A DNA stretch of 32,739 nucleotides, from contig JWZX01002525.1 in NCBI GenBank assembly GCA_001275005.1, forward strand, positions 1 through 32,739. The letters run 5' to 3'. Source of the DNA: Chrysochromulina tobinii. Lineage: Eukaryota > Haptophyta > Prymnesiales > Chrysochromulinaceae. A model generated the notes under the pieces. It ran no database searches, was not told where the DNA came from, and saw nothing but the letters and a program-made list of their open reading frames with translations. A program made the translations under genes and the position numbers. Positions 1 to 7,451 of this stretch are shown piece after piece; position 1 is the first letter of the stretch, and every line of letters starts with the position of its first letter.

Positions 1-147
1 CGACGGGCTGTGGCGGCGAGGCGGCGGCGGCGGCCGGCGGTCATCGCCGGGCGACGGGCTGCGGCGGCGAGGCGGCGGCGGCCGACGGTCGTCGCCGGGC
101 GGTGGGCTGCGACCGCGAGGCGGCGGTGGCCCACGGTCGCCATCGCG
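1..147. repeat. GC-rich minisatellite, about three ~48-51 bp units
   Basis: Three imperfect direct copies begin near 1, 52 and 100, each starting with a CGACGGGCTG-like or CGGTGGGCTG word and running through a GGCGGCGAGG block. The third copy is the most diverged. The array is truncated by the left edge of the window, so its full length is unknown. No gene is supported here. Confidence 0.75.
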
Positions 148-200
148 CTGGCTGCGTAGCGGTGGCGGTGGCCGACTTCCATTACGGTCGCCGCTGCCAC

Positions 201-304
201 TGCGGCTGCGGCTGCGGCTGCGGCTGCGGCTGCGGCTGCGGCTGCGGCTGCGGCTGCGGCTGCGGCTGCGGCTGTAGCTGCTGTAACTGCTGTAGCTGCT
301 GTAG
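201..304. repeat. TGCGGC hexanucleotide microsatellite grading into CTGTAG units
   Basis: About 12 copies of TGCGGC are followed by degenerate CTGTAG/CTGTAA units. Any frame gives only dipeptide runs (Cys-Gly on +, Pro-Gln on -), so these reading frames are not credible proteins. The array sits about 190 bp upstream of the armadillo gene, in its likely promoter or 5' UTR. Confidence 0.85.
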
Positions 305-489
305 GAAGAGGAGCGAGAGGATGGCATCCAACTCAGGGCCCGCGCGCCCGACGATGTTTGCGCGTCGCCAAGCTTTCTCCACGCGTGGGCAGTTCGACTC
401 GGACGACGCAAACATAGCCTTTCATGAGAGAGATGCTGCATGTAAGACATCTTGATGCACACGCCCACGCGCTAACTTTTTCGCAAACG

Positions 490-2844
490 ATGTCGGCCGA
501 CGACGACGATGACACAGACGCCTTTGCATTGGACTTTTTCGCATGGGATTCGTTCTCAACACGTCTTGACGGCATCGATGCGTTGCCCGCCGCGCCGGCG
601 CCCTTCGCCAGTCGCGACGTGCTCGCAGCCGCGCGCGACTTGGGCACGTCCGCCGCGACCATCGTGAGCGGCAACGGCAAAACCCGGCAAGGCATCGGCG
701 CCATCGACGTGGATTGGTCGAAGAGCGTGGCGCAGCTGCTGGCGACGCCGGACCCGGCTGAGCGGATTGAGCACCTGCGGGCGCACGGCCTGCTCGCGCA
801 GGTGAAGGCGCTCGGAGATGCGATGCGCGAGGCGGGCGTGGTGGACGCGGCAGTGAGGCTGCTCCTTGACGAGGACGACATGGTGAGCGTGGCAGCGGCC
901 GATGTGATCCGGCACTGTACGTGCGCCAACCAGGGCAGCCGCATTCGAGCGCGCGAGGCCGGCGCCATCCCGCACTTGGTGCGCATGCTCACACGCGTGG
1001 CGGACGCCGAATGCCCGGCGGAGCGTGCGGCATCAGTGGTGACCGCGGCGGTCGCAGCGCTGCGCAACCTGTCGTTCCAGAACGGCGCGAATCGGGACCT
1101 GATCCGCGACTCGGGCGGCCTCGAGCCACTGCTGCGCATCGTCGCCAGTGGCCCCCGAGTCGCGGGCCAGCCGCCAGCGCCGCCCGCCGCCTCGGACTTC
1201 AAACGGCGTGAGGCAGCGTACCGAGCGGCCGGCGCGCTGGAGAACTTGGCGGCGGACAATGAGGAGAATGCGGCGGCGATCGTGGACGCGGGCGTCGTCC
1301 CCGCGATGCGTGAGCTCCTCATCGGAGTTGGACGCACCGCGCTCTCGAACAAGGTGCTTGCAGAGTGCCAGTGAGTGCCTCTGAGTGCCTCTGAGTGCCA
1401 CTGAGTGCCTCTGAGTGCCTCTGAGTGCATCTGGGTGCCTCTGAGTGCCTCTGAGTGCCACTGAGTGCCACTGAGTGCCTCTGAGTGCATCTGAGTGCCT
1501 CTGAGTGCCACTGATGGCCATGGAGTGCCTCCGAGTGCCTCCGAGTGCCTCCGATTGCCACTTATCGCCGCTTATTGCCACTGATGACCTCTGATGGACG
1601 CACCATCGCCCTCTCGCGATGAACTCTGATGGACGCACCAATTGACGCACCACCTCTCGCAACCTCCCGCATCCTCTCGCATCAGGCGGCACGCAAGAGT
1701 CGTGAGGCGCTCTTCGCGTTGATGCTGAGGGACAAGGCGCGCGTAGCGTCGTGTCGAGCAGCTATGGAGGCGCGCGCAGCGGCGGCGGCACGCTCGGCTG
1801 TGGAAGCCAAGGTTCGCCGCTTGATGACCACTGATGACCACTGATGACCACTGATTGCTTCACGCTCGGCTGTGGAAGCCAAGGTTCGCCTCTTGATGCA
1901 GCTGGCGATCCACTGATGACCTCTGATGACCACTGATGACCAGTGATGACCACTGATGACCACTGATGATCCATGATTGCCTCCCTCAACAGGTTCGCCT
2001 CCTGATGCAGTTGCAGCGAGGCGGCGGCGGTCGAGGAGGAGGCGTCGTCGGCGGCGAAGGTGACGAGAGGGGCAGCAGGGGCGCAGCATGCACGCCACAC
2101 AGCGCCGAGGTGAGCGCCGAGGTGAGCGCCGAGGTGAGCGCCGAGGTGGGCGCCGAGGCGAGCGCCTTGCCGGAGATCATCCCCGCCGGTAATGTGCAAT
2201 CAGTGGCAATCAGTGGCAATCCGTGGCAATCAGTGGCAATCAGTGGCAATCCGTGGCAATCAGTGCCGGAGATCATCCCCGCCGGTATGGTGCGACACGT
2301 CGAGCTTCAGCTAGTGGAGAGCGAATTGAGTGCTCTCGCGTCCGCAGAGTGGGCGAGCGCGGTGCTCGGGTTGGCAAGGGCCCTCTGGCGCGAGCGCCGT
2401 GTCGAGCGCGAGCGCCGTGTCGAGCGCGAGCCGTTGGGAGCGTCGGCAGATGCTGCCCTGCGCCCCTCGGCAGCCGATCCATATATGGCAAGCGGAGCGA
2501 GAGGATCGGCGCCGTCTCGGGCAGATGAAGCCCTGCGGCCCCCAGCCGCCGAGCCGCCGCCGCCACTTGCCATATATGGATCAGCCGCCGAGCCGCCGCC
2601 GCCGCCGCTCCCCGACCATCAATGGCAATCAGTGCCAGTCAGTGCCAATCAGTGCCAATCAGTGCCTGCCCTCCACGTGTCCGACAAGGCGGCGCGCAAT
2701 CAGTGGCAATCAGTGCCTACCCTCCACGTGTCCGACAAGGCGGCGCGCGCGGCCATCTACGCACTCCTCAAGCGGCCGCCGTTGTGTGAGGTGCTCACGA
2801 CACAGACGGACGCTGAGACGCTCGCGATTCGGATTTGTGGGTGA
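490..2844 (+). CDS. Armadillo-repeat protein, three exons with repeat-filled introns
   Basis: Proposed exons are 490-1353, 1686-1811 and 1993-2844, all joined in phase 0 with GT-AG introns, giving about 613 residues. Residues ~75-285 are helical ARM-type repeats, with segments such as VVTAAVAALRNLSFQNGANRDLIRDSGGLEPLL and AAYRAAGALENLAADNEENAAAIVDAG matching the armadillo pattern, so a protein-binding scaffold role is likely. The partner is unknown. The N-terminus is acidic (MSADDDDDTDAF); an in-frame ATG at 424 would add 22 residues. Exon 2 encodes a basic, Ala-rich helix (REALFALMLRDKARVASCRAAMEARAAAAARSAVEAK). Exon 3 is low complexity: a GGGG/RGGG stretch, an AEVS repeat, two in-frame repeat insertions, then Pro/Ala-rich sequence. 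The ARM part is secure. Splice sites in exon 3 are not, and the stop codon at 2842 overlaps a GTGAGG donor-like site, so the gene could continue further. Confidence 0.7.
1354..1685 (+). repeat. Intron 1 of the armadillo gene, ~23 units of a CTGAGTGCCT decamer
   Basis: The GT at 1354 follows an AAG codon. The AG at 1684-1685 ends a pyrimidine-rich stretch, and both sides are phase 0. From 1371 to 1600 the sequence is a tandem array with an exact 10-nt period. It grades from CTGAGTGCCT/CTGAGTGCCA through CCGAGTGCCT to CTGATTGCCA and CTGATGACCT. After the array a TCTGATGGACGCACCA segment is repeated twice. Reading through from exon 1 stops at once (TGA at 1372), which supports removal by splicing. 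A second GTGAGT site at 1371 is a poorer fit because it breaks the frame into exon 2. Confidence 0.7.
1812..1992 (+). repeat. Intron 2 of the armadillo gene with CTGATGACCA arrays and an internal copy of the exon 2-exon 3 junction
   Basis: The donor is AAG|GTTCGCC at 1812, and the acceptor is CAACAG|GTTCGCC with exon 3 starting at 1993. Intron and downstream exon therefore begin with the same seven bases. Two decamer arrays (about 1822-1855 and 1912-1975) flank 1861-1904. That segment matches the end of exon 2 plus the start of exon 3, already joined, at 42 of 44 positions. Its first 30 nt are identical to 1789-1818. Confidence 0.75.
2168..2287 (+). repeat. In-frame insertion: duplicated 24-mer flanking an AATCAGTGGC decamer array
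   Basis: The segment encoding PEIIPAG occurs at 2168-2191 and again at 2264-2287, an offset of 96 nt or 32 codons. Between the copies lie CAATCAGTGG/CAATCCGTGG decamers, the reverse complement of the CTGATTGCCA form seen in intron 1. The reading frame stays open throughout. A GT at 2189 and an AG ending at 2263 have compatible phases and would define a 75-nt potential intron, so this may be coding sequence, a nascent intron, or an alternatively retained one. Confidence 0.7.
2476..2582. repeat. 17-bp perfect inverted repeat containing CCATATATGG
   Basis: The left arm at 2476-2492 (GATCCATATATGGCAAG) is the exact reverse complement of the right arm at 2566-2582, with a 73-nt spacer. Each arm contains CCATATATGG, which is itself palindromic and fits the CArG-box consensus for MADS/SRF factors. 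It lies in the low-complexity tail of the armadillo gene, so regulatory function is not shown. Confidence 0.85.
2669..2748 (+). repeat. 29-bp direct repeat flanking AATCAGTGGC decamers
   Basis: The segment encoding the LHVSDKAAR region occurs at 2669-2697 and 2720-2748, an offset of 51 nt or 17 codons. AATCAGTGGC-type units separate the copies and also precede them (about 2620-2668). The reading frame is preserved. The organisation repeats that of the 2168-2287 insertion. Confidence 0.75.
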
Positions 2845-3298
2845 GGGGAGGCAGGGGGTGAGGGGATGCAGGGGGAGGGGAGGCAGGGGGGGATGGGACT
2901 CATGCCTTTCCCTCATGCTTTCCCTGGGGGAGAGGCGCGGCCAGCAGCGGCATCCGCGACGCGCGTGGAAGAGCGCCCGGACTCGGGGGCGCCGCGTGCA
3001 ACTACATATAGACGAGTCACGAGATTTTGTCATTAGAGCATTCAGTTTACCTCAGTTTACGATACGTTAGTCGCTTAGTTTAGAAACGTTCTGAGTACCG
3101 GGTACGGGGTTCGGGTTGCACACCGAGACATTCGCGGCATATGATGGATCCCACACGGCTCACGGGCCGGGCGCATAGACACGCGGGGCCCCACGGCAGC
3201 TGCCAGCTCTGTTTCTTATAGTGAATAGTCTGCTTGCAAGTTCATGCATCGGTAAACCGGTCTCACCTCGCGCTCACAACCTCAGTCCGCCCATTCCA
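2845..3298. other. Convergent intergenic region with a G-run tract
   Basis: This lies between the converging armadillo and methyltransferase genes. At its start, overlapping the armadillo stop codon, 2838-2897 carries about eight runs of three or more Gs on the + strand (GTGAGGGG / GCAGGGGG units), a candidate G-quadruplex former in the transcript. It may also be an intron that begins with GTGAGG. The rest is more AT-rich and shows no credible gene. Confidence 0.5.
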
Positions 3299-4491
3299 TC
3301 AAACCCAAAAATGCGAGCGCACTCCCTGACTGCGGAGCTTGTACATGAGCGCGAGGGCGTCGTCCACGGTGCCCATCTTCGCCTTGTCCACTTGGTGCCA
3401 TCCAAAGTCGAGCCCGTCGAAGAAGAAATGGTACTCAAAGTAGATCTCGTCTACGAGGTTCGTCAGGTTGGGCTCGTTGGCGATTACCCTGACGATCTCG
3501 AGCTCTGGCCCGCCCTTTTGTCCCTCGATGTCCACCTTGAGTACCTGAGGAGGACAATCAAGGGTGCTCAAGGATACTCAAGGGATACTCAAGGGTAATA
3601 AAGTTCAATCAGGGTAATCAAAGGTACTCAAGGATAATCAAGGGATAGTCCACTTTGAGTACCACGAAGTCGGTAATCTAGGGTCCACTTTCAAGGACAA
3701 TCAAGTATAATCAAGAGTACCACGAAGTCGGTAATCAAGGATAATCAAAGATAATCAAGAGTACCACGAAGTCGGTAGGCTTGGCCGTCGTGGCGAGGGT
3801 GTGAAGGAACGAGTTGGCCGTTGGCGTGTCTTCGCCGACGACGGGCTCGTTGACGAAATGTATCTTCGGGCGCATCGCCGCAGGGACGGGCCTCCACCAG
3901 TCGTCGAGCGGGATCTTGCGGGCTTCCCACGCGTAGATGGCGTCAAACGAGATGCACCGTCGCTCATACATCCGATAGAAGAGAGGGACGGACTGGCCAC
4001 TCAACGAGCTCCCATCGAGATCGAGCGAGTCCGAGCCCGCCTTGCCGTCAACCCTAATTTGGTACTCGGCGCTCCCGAGATCGTAGAAGATCGAACGCGA
4101 CGAGCCTCCCCTCGTGCACGCTCCAAGACGCCGCCCACCTTCCGGCTTGACGCACTGGGTGCGAGGGACGATGTACCCGGTCTCCATCTTGAGGCGCGGG
4201 CCCATCCACGCGGCCTGGTTGGCATTGTGACCCGCTCTTGTGGCGCGGCGGAGGCATGGGCGGCATCGGTGGCATGGGCGGCTTGGGTGGCAGACCTGGT
4301 GGCCATGGAGGCGTCGACAATGTCACGTAGCTGAAGCCAAGCAGGCTCCACGACAAGTGAAACACGCCAGAAGGACAGATGAGGATGGAGAGGAAGATGA
4401 CCGTTAGTGTATACAAGATGAAGCAAAACGTCACGGGGGTGCGGGCGGCGAGCTCGCCGAAGAGCACGCGCCAATCGCTAGGCACGGGCAT
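3299..4491 (-). CDS. Membrane-anchored FkbM-like SAM methyltransferase, three exons
   Basis: Proposed exons on the minus strand are 4491-4296, 4234-3765 and 3544-3299, giving about 303 residues. An N-terminal hydrophobic segment (residues ~19-40, PVTFCFILYTLTVIFLSILICP) predicts a signal anchor, so a Golgi or ER location is likely. The catalytic region shows a glycine motif (FYDLGS, ~115-120), an acidic strand end (CISFDAIYAWE), and TDFVVLKVDIEG (~219-230), the SAM-methyltransferase motif found in FkbM-type enzymes. These are followed by DEIYFEYHF and a terminal SHFWV. The substrate is unknown; O-methylation of a glycan or lipid would fit the family. The second intron (3545-3764, phase 0) is well supported because it restores VVLKVDIEG. 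The first intron (4235-4295, 61 nt, phase 1) is my best explanation of a frame change and is less certain. Confidence 0.7.
3545..3764 (-). repeat. Intron of the methyltransferase gene with TTGATTATCC decamers and a copy of the joined exon junction
   Basis: On the minus strand the donor is TTCGTG|GTACTC at 3764 and the acceptor is CCTCCTCAG|GTACTC, with the exon resuming at 3544. Intron and next exon thus share their first six bases. The interior is made of CTTGATTATC/CTTGAGTATC-like units of about 10 nt. The TACCGACTTCGTGGTACTC stretch occurs at 3761-3779 (exon/intron boundary), near 3717-3735 and near 3657-3675. The last of these continues into AAAGTGGAC, so 3648-3675 is a copy of the spliced junction at 27 of 28 positions. 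Confidence 0.8.
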
Positions 4492-4796
4492 TGTCGTTCC
4501 GAAGGAGCCCTTCCTTCGGTTCAAGGACTCGTGGTCTTTGCGCCTGCACACCGAGAACGAGACAGCAATGTGTCTTTGACACGGCGGTTCGCGTGGTTTT
4601 TCGCGGAGCCACAAGGAGGGATGCAGCGGGCGCCGTCGCGGTCTTTTTTTTGTGCCGAACTCCCCACCCCCCCTACGTGTGGCACCCATCGAGAGGGTGC
4701 TCAGACGGTTCCAGAAAGGTGTCTGCGGTCGCGGGGCATGCAAATCTCATTCCATAATGAGATACGTCAATTTTTTTTAGTTTTTTTGCGCATGCC
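4492..4796. promoter_or_regulatory. Divergent intergenic region
   Basis: This 305-bp stretch separates the start codons of the methyltransferase gene (-) and the small Cys-containing gene (+), so it should hold both promoters. A T-rich tract (AATTTTTTTTAGTTTTTTT, about 4770-4788) lies just before the + start codon, and a C-rich/T-rich patch lies near 4650-4675. I see no TATA box. Confidence 0.4.
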
Positions 4797-5450
4797 ATGA
4801 CGTCGCGCGACTGCTTCTACTGCGGCAAGCGAGTCGCTGCGGGCAAATCTTGCAGTGTGCTGTTCCTCGACGGTCGGGGGTATCCCCCGAGCGACACCGA
4901 GATCATCCAGTACGCGCAGCTCTGCGATACAACCCGCCAACATGATGCAGGCCATGCAGTACTCCTGAGAGGCATTTCCGAGATTGCGTGCAACTCATTT
5001 CAGTGCTATCGCCTGTTCAAAGACGTCCACAATTTTGTCGTGAGCAACGTGCACGTCACACGCATGATTGGGGAAGCCTCTTCCTCCACACCAATCCTAC
5101 CAGCGCATCGCAAGGTGCTCACCGCCGCAGAGAAGGCAGCACATGTGAAGAGGCTGCCCCCGCCTTTACACTTCATGGTCCAAGTACCAAGAGGTGGCAT
5201 CTCAAACCGCAAGGTGATGCTCGCTCACAAGAGCGCGCTCGAGCCCGCCGAACTGCACTCGCTTGGCGCACAGCGCCGCAGCAATCATCGCATGAGGAGC
5301 AGTCATCTCCTCGACTCCTCCATCATCGCGTTACTTGCAACTTGGACAGCGGTTGTGCCGCCGCGCTTTTCCGCCGCTCTTGTCGCAACCGCGCAGCTAC
5401 CGCGCAGCCGCCATCGCCATCATCAACGCCATCACCTCCGCCACCGATAG
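4797..5450 (+). CDS. Unrecognised small protein with N-terminal CxxC motif
   Basis: The frame encodes 217 residues from an ATG directly after a T-rich tract. I do not recognise the family. The N-terminus has DCFYCGKR, then single Cys at ~residue 19, ~43 and ~64, and a NSFQCYRLFKD segment. A small zinc-binding fold of the CxxC...C...C kind is possible but unproven. The first ~180 residues have coding-like third-position GC bias. The tail (RSRHRHHQRHHLRHR) is translated from a GCC/ATC-rich repeat and is doubtful. Another frame there reads SPPPPIAPLPQ, so the real C-terminus may be reached by an unseen splice or frame change near 5290-5400. Confidence 0.5.
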   Translation: MTSRDCFYCGKRVAAGKSCSVLFLDGRGYPPSDTEIIQYAQLCDTTRQHDAGHAVLLRGISEIACNSFQCYRLFKDVHNFVVSNVHVTRMIGEASSSTPILPAHRKVLTAAEKAAHVKRLPPPLHFMVQVPRGGISNRKVMLAHKSALEPAELHSLGAQRRSNHRMRSSHLLDSSIIALLATWTAVVPPRFSAALVATAQLPRSRHRHHQRHHLRHR

Positions 5451-6102
5451 CACCGCTGCCGCAGTCATCACCGCTGCCATTGATGCCGACTCTGCCGTCT
5501 TCGCCTCGGTCGCCACGACGCCACCGCCAACGCTCGCCGCCGCTACCATCGCCCCCGGACATCCGTTGCTGCTGCTGCTGCCGCTGCTATCGCCACTCCT
5601 ACCACCACCACCGCAGCCGCCATCGCCATCGATAGCTTCATGGCCCTCGAGCATCCCCTCCTCGGCGGCCTCCTGTCGGCGTCCATAAGGGGAAGTCAAA
5701 AAAGGAGCTCGACGCTCCCTTCGCAGCCTCCGTGCTCAGTGCCTTTGTGGTAAACGAGGGAGAGGGAGTCGTCACACCTGTGGTTGTAGGCGTAGGCGTA
5801 GGCGTAGGCGTAGGCGTAGGCGTAGGCGTAGGCGTAGGCGTAGTACAGTACCGGTACACATACGCGGTATCCGGCGATATCTGACTATCCGAAATATCAG
5901 AAGACTTTTTTACGGTATCTTGATCTACCTGGACCACCCACCTCAGCTATCTGTATCTACCAGATGGCAAAATAGCCACTATCCGGTTAACCCGGATGGC
6001 GCTGGAGCCAGCCGGATCCACTCCTTATCCGCCGCCGATAGCACCGCTGCCGCAGCCATCACCGCCGCCATCGCTGCCACCTCTGCCGTCCTCTCGGTCG
6101 CT
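5437..6102 (+). repeat. Diverged pair of Pro-rich-coding segments (5437-5514 and 6028-6102)
   Basis: The two ~75-78 nt stretches align nearly end to end. Both contain CCGATAGCACCGCTGCCGCAG, and both read PPPIAPLPQ-SP in the same frame, with later differences that mostly keep Pro, Ser and Leu. They look like copies of one Pro-rich exon piece. The intervening sequence includes the GGCGTA array, so this is a dispersed pair, not a tandem array. Confidence 0.65.
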
Positions 6103-7451
6103 CACGCCGCCACCGCCATGCTCACTGCCGCTACCCTCACCACCACCTCCAGATCCGCCGGAACAACCGCCGCCGCCGCCGCAGCCACCATTTCACCACG
6201 TAGGTGCACCCTCTACGCAGCCCCGACTCCAACGCACCTTTGGGCACCTCCTACCGACCAGATCTCGCCTACCGACCGCACTGCCCGCCCTGACCCCACA
6301 TATTCACGCCTACCGCGCAGACTCCAACTACGTAGCTCTCGTTCAAGAACGAGCCTCTGGTGTGGTGTGCAATGTGCAGGTGCGCGATCTACGGTCGTGC
6401 GGTTCTGATGCGCCGCGGCTCGGCCTGCATGCTTGCCGCCTTGCCATCGAATGGCCGCTTGCCGCAACGCCCGAGCCCCTCCGTTGCCTCCACCGGAATC
6501 GCAGGTTGCACGTCGGCATGCGATCTGACCGAGGCGGGCACAGCTGAATATGTGCCGTGTGGTCAGGTGTGATCGATTGCCGTTCGAACGTGCCCGAAAT
6601 CGCCCCCGGGCGGCCTCTCCTCGTCGAGAATCGGCCTTGTGAGGCACGCGCTGTGCCTGAGCCCTCAGTGTGAATGAAAAAAAGTCGTGACTTCGGATGG
6701 ACATTTGTAAGCTATCCGTTGTGTGTTGAGGGTACCGATGGCACCGTTGTGATCAGCATACTCGGCGGAACACATGGGTATGCTGTTTGTTGCATGAGTG
6801 TCGAATGCAAAAAAGTCGATATTTCCCACCCTGGGCTCTACATACGGAATCCCCGGACCCCGCGCCGCGCTGTCTTGTGTGGGACGTATGACGTCTATAA
6901 TCGTCGGTCATGGCGATGCACAGGTGTCGGCTCTCAGGGCTGTGCACACCGCCGCACGCCGGACCTCCGATCCGTAGCATCTACCGTCTACGGCGATCGG
7001 TACACGGTGTACGGTACAGCTCAGTAGACGAGAGAGACGCGACTGTCACTGTGATTCTCGTACTACTATGTGCACCTTAATGTGCACCGGGTCTGTATAC
7101 CATACCCTGCATCCACTCTTGTACTCAGTACTTGTAGCGCGGCGGTTCCCCGCCCACCGCTCATTGTAGATTGTTCGATTCGTCTTCGTCGAGTGTCGTG
7201 CGGCTCCGGTGTCCGCTTCGTAACCATCGATCCGGTCATGCGCATGTATTGAACACTCGGTGAGTACTCTCTCTCTCTCCTCAGTGTCTTGCTGATGCTA
7301 CTTTACGCTGCAGACGATGTGAAAACGGATGAGCAGACGGACATGAAAAGGAATTGACCGCGTGTCCGCGGGCGGACCAGCACACACCCACACGCGGTCG
7401 GGAGTCGGGATTTCCCGCCTGGGTTTCGGAAGCTGCCTCTCTAGCGCGGCT
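5451..7451. other. Two-kilobase gene-poor region of low-complexity and AT-richer sequence
   Basis: 5400-5690 and 6030-6200 are CCG/CCA/GCC-rich repeats. 5786-5843 is a hexanucleotide array. 5850-5940 is AT-rich with short GATATC/GTACCGGTAC palindromic words. 6550-7450 has no third-position GC bias. Open frames here are short or are dipeptide/proline runs. A 183-residue frame at 5996-6547 with a Pro-rich N-terminal half is the only one I would keep in mind; it may be a remnant of a Pro-rich wall-type protein. Confidence 0.5.
5786..5843. repeat. GTAGGC hexanucleotide microsatellite
   Basis: About 9.5 perfect copies of GTAGGC are present. They read Pro-Thr dipeptides on the minus strand and hydrophobic dipeptides on the plus strand. 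The minus frame lacks an ATG in a sensible place, so I treat the array as non-coding. Confidence 0.9.

Noticed and set aside
102-455. Cys-Gly and Pro-Gln rich open frames over the TGCGGC array
   Set aside because: They are direct translations of a hexanucleotide microsatellite on both strands, with no domain or coding bias outside it.
1371-1600. CRISPR-like array
   Set aside because: The units are 10 nt with no spacers, inside a eukaryotic intron.
1812-1992. C/D-box snoRNA in intron 2, because each unit contains CTGA and TGATGA
   Set aside because: The boxes repeat every 10 nt with no guide-length spacing and no terminal stem, so the match follows from the decamer sequence itself.
5638-5937. 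Minus-strand mucin-like frame with Pro-Thr repeat
   Set aside because: The repeat comes from a GTAGGC microsatellite, there is no ATG at a suitable place and no signal peptide.
5996-6547. 183-residue frame with Pro-rich first half
   Set aside because: Its second half lacks coding bias and any motif; I describe only the Pro-rich duplication and do not call a gene.
6674-7027. 117-residue open frame
   Set aside because: It lies in an AT-richer stretch without third-position GC bias, has no recognisable domain, and is short.
7261-7288. GTGAGT followed closely by CTCTCCTCAG, resembling a tiny intron
   Set aside because: The gap is under 30 nt and no flanking exon can be identified.
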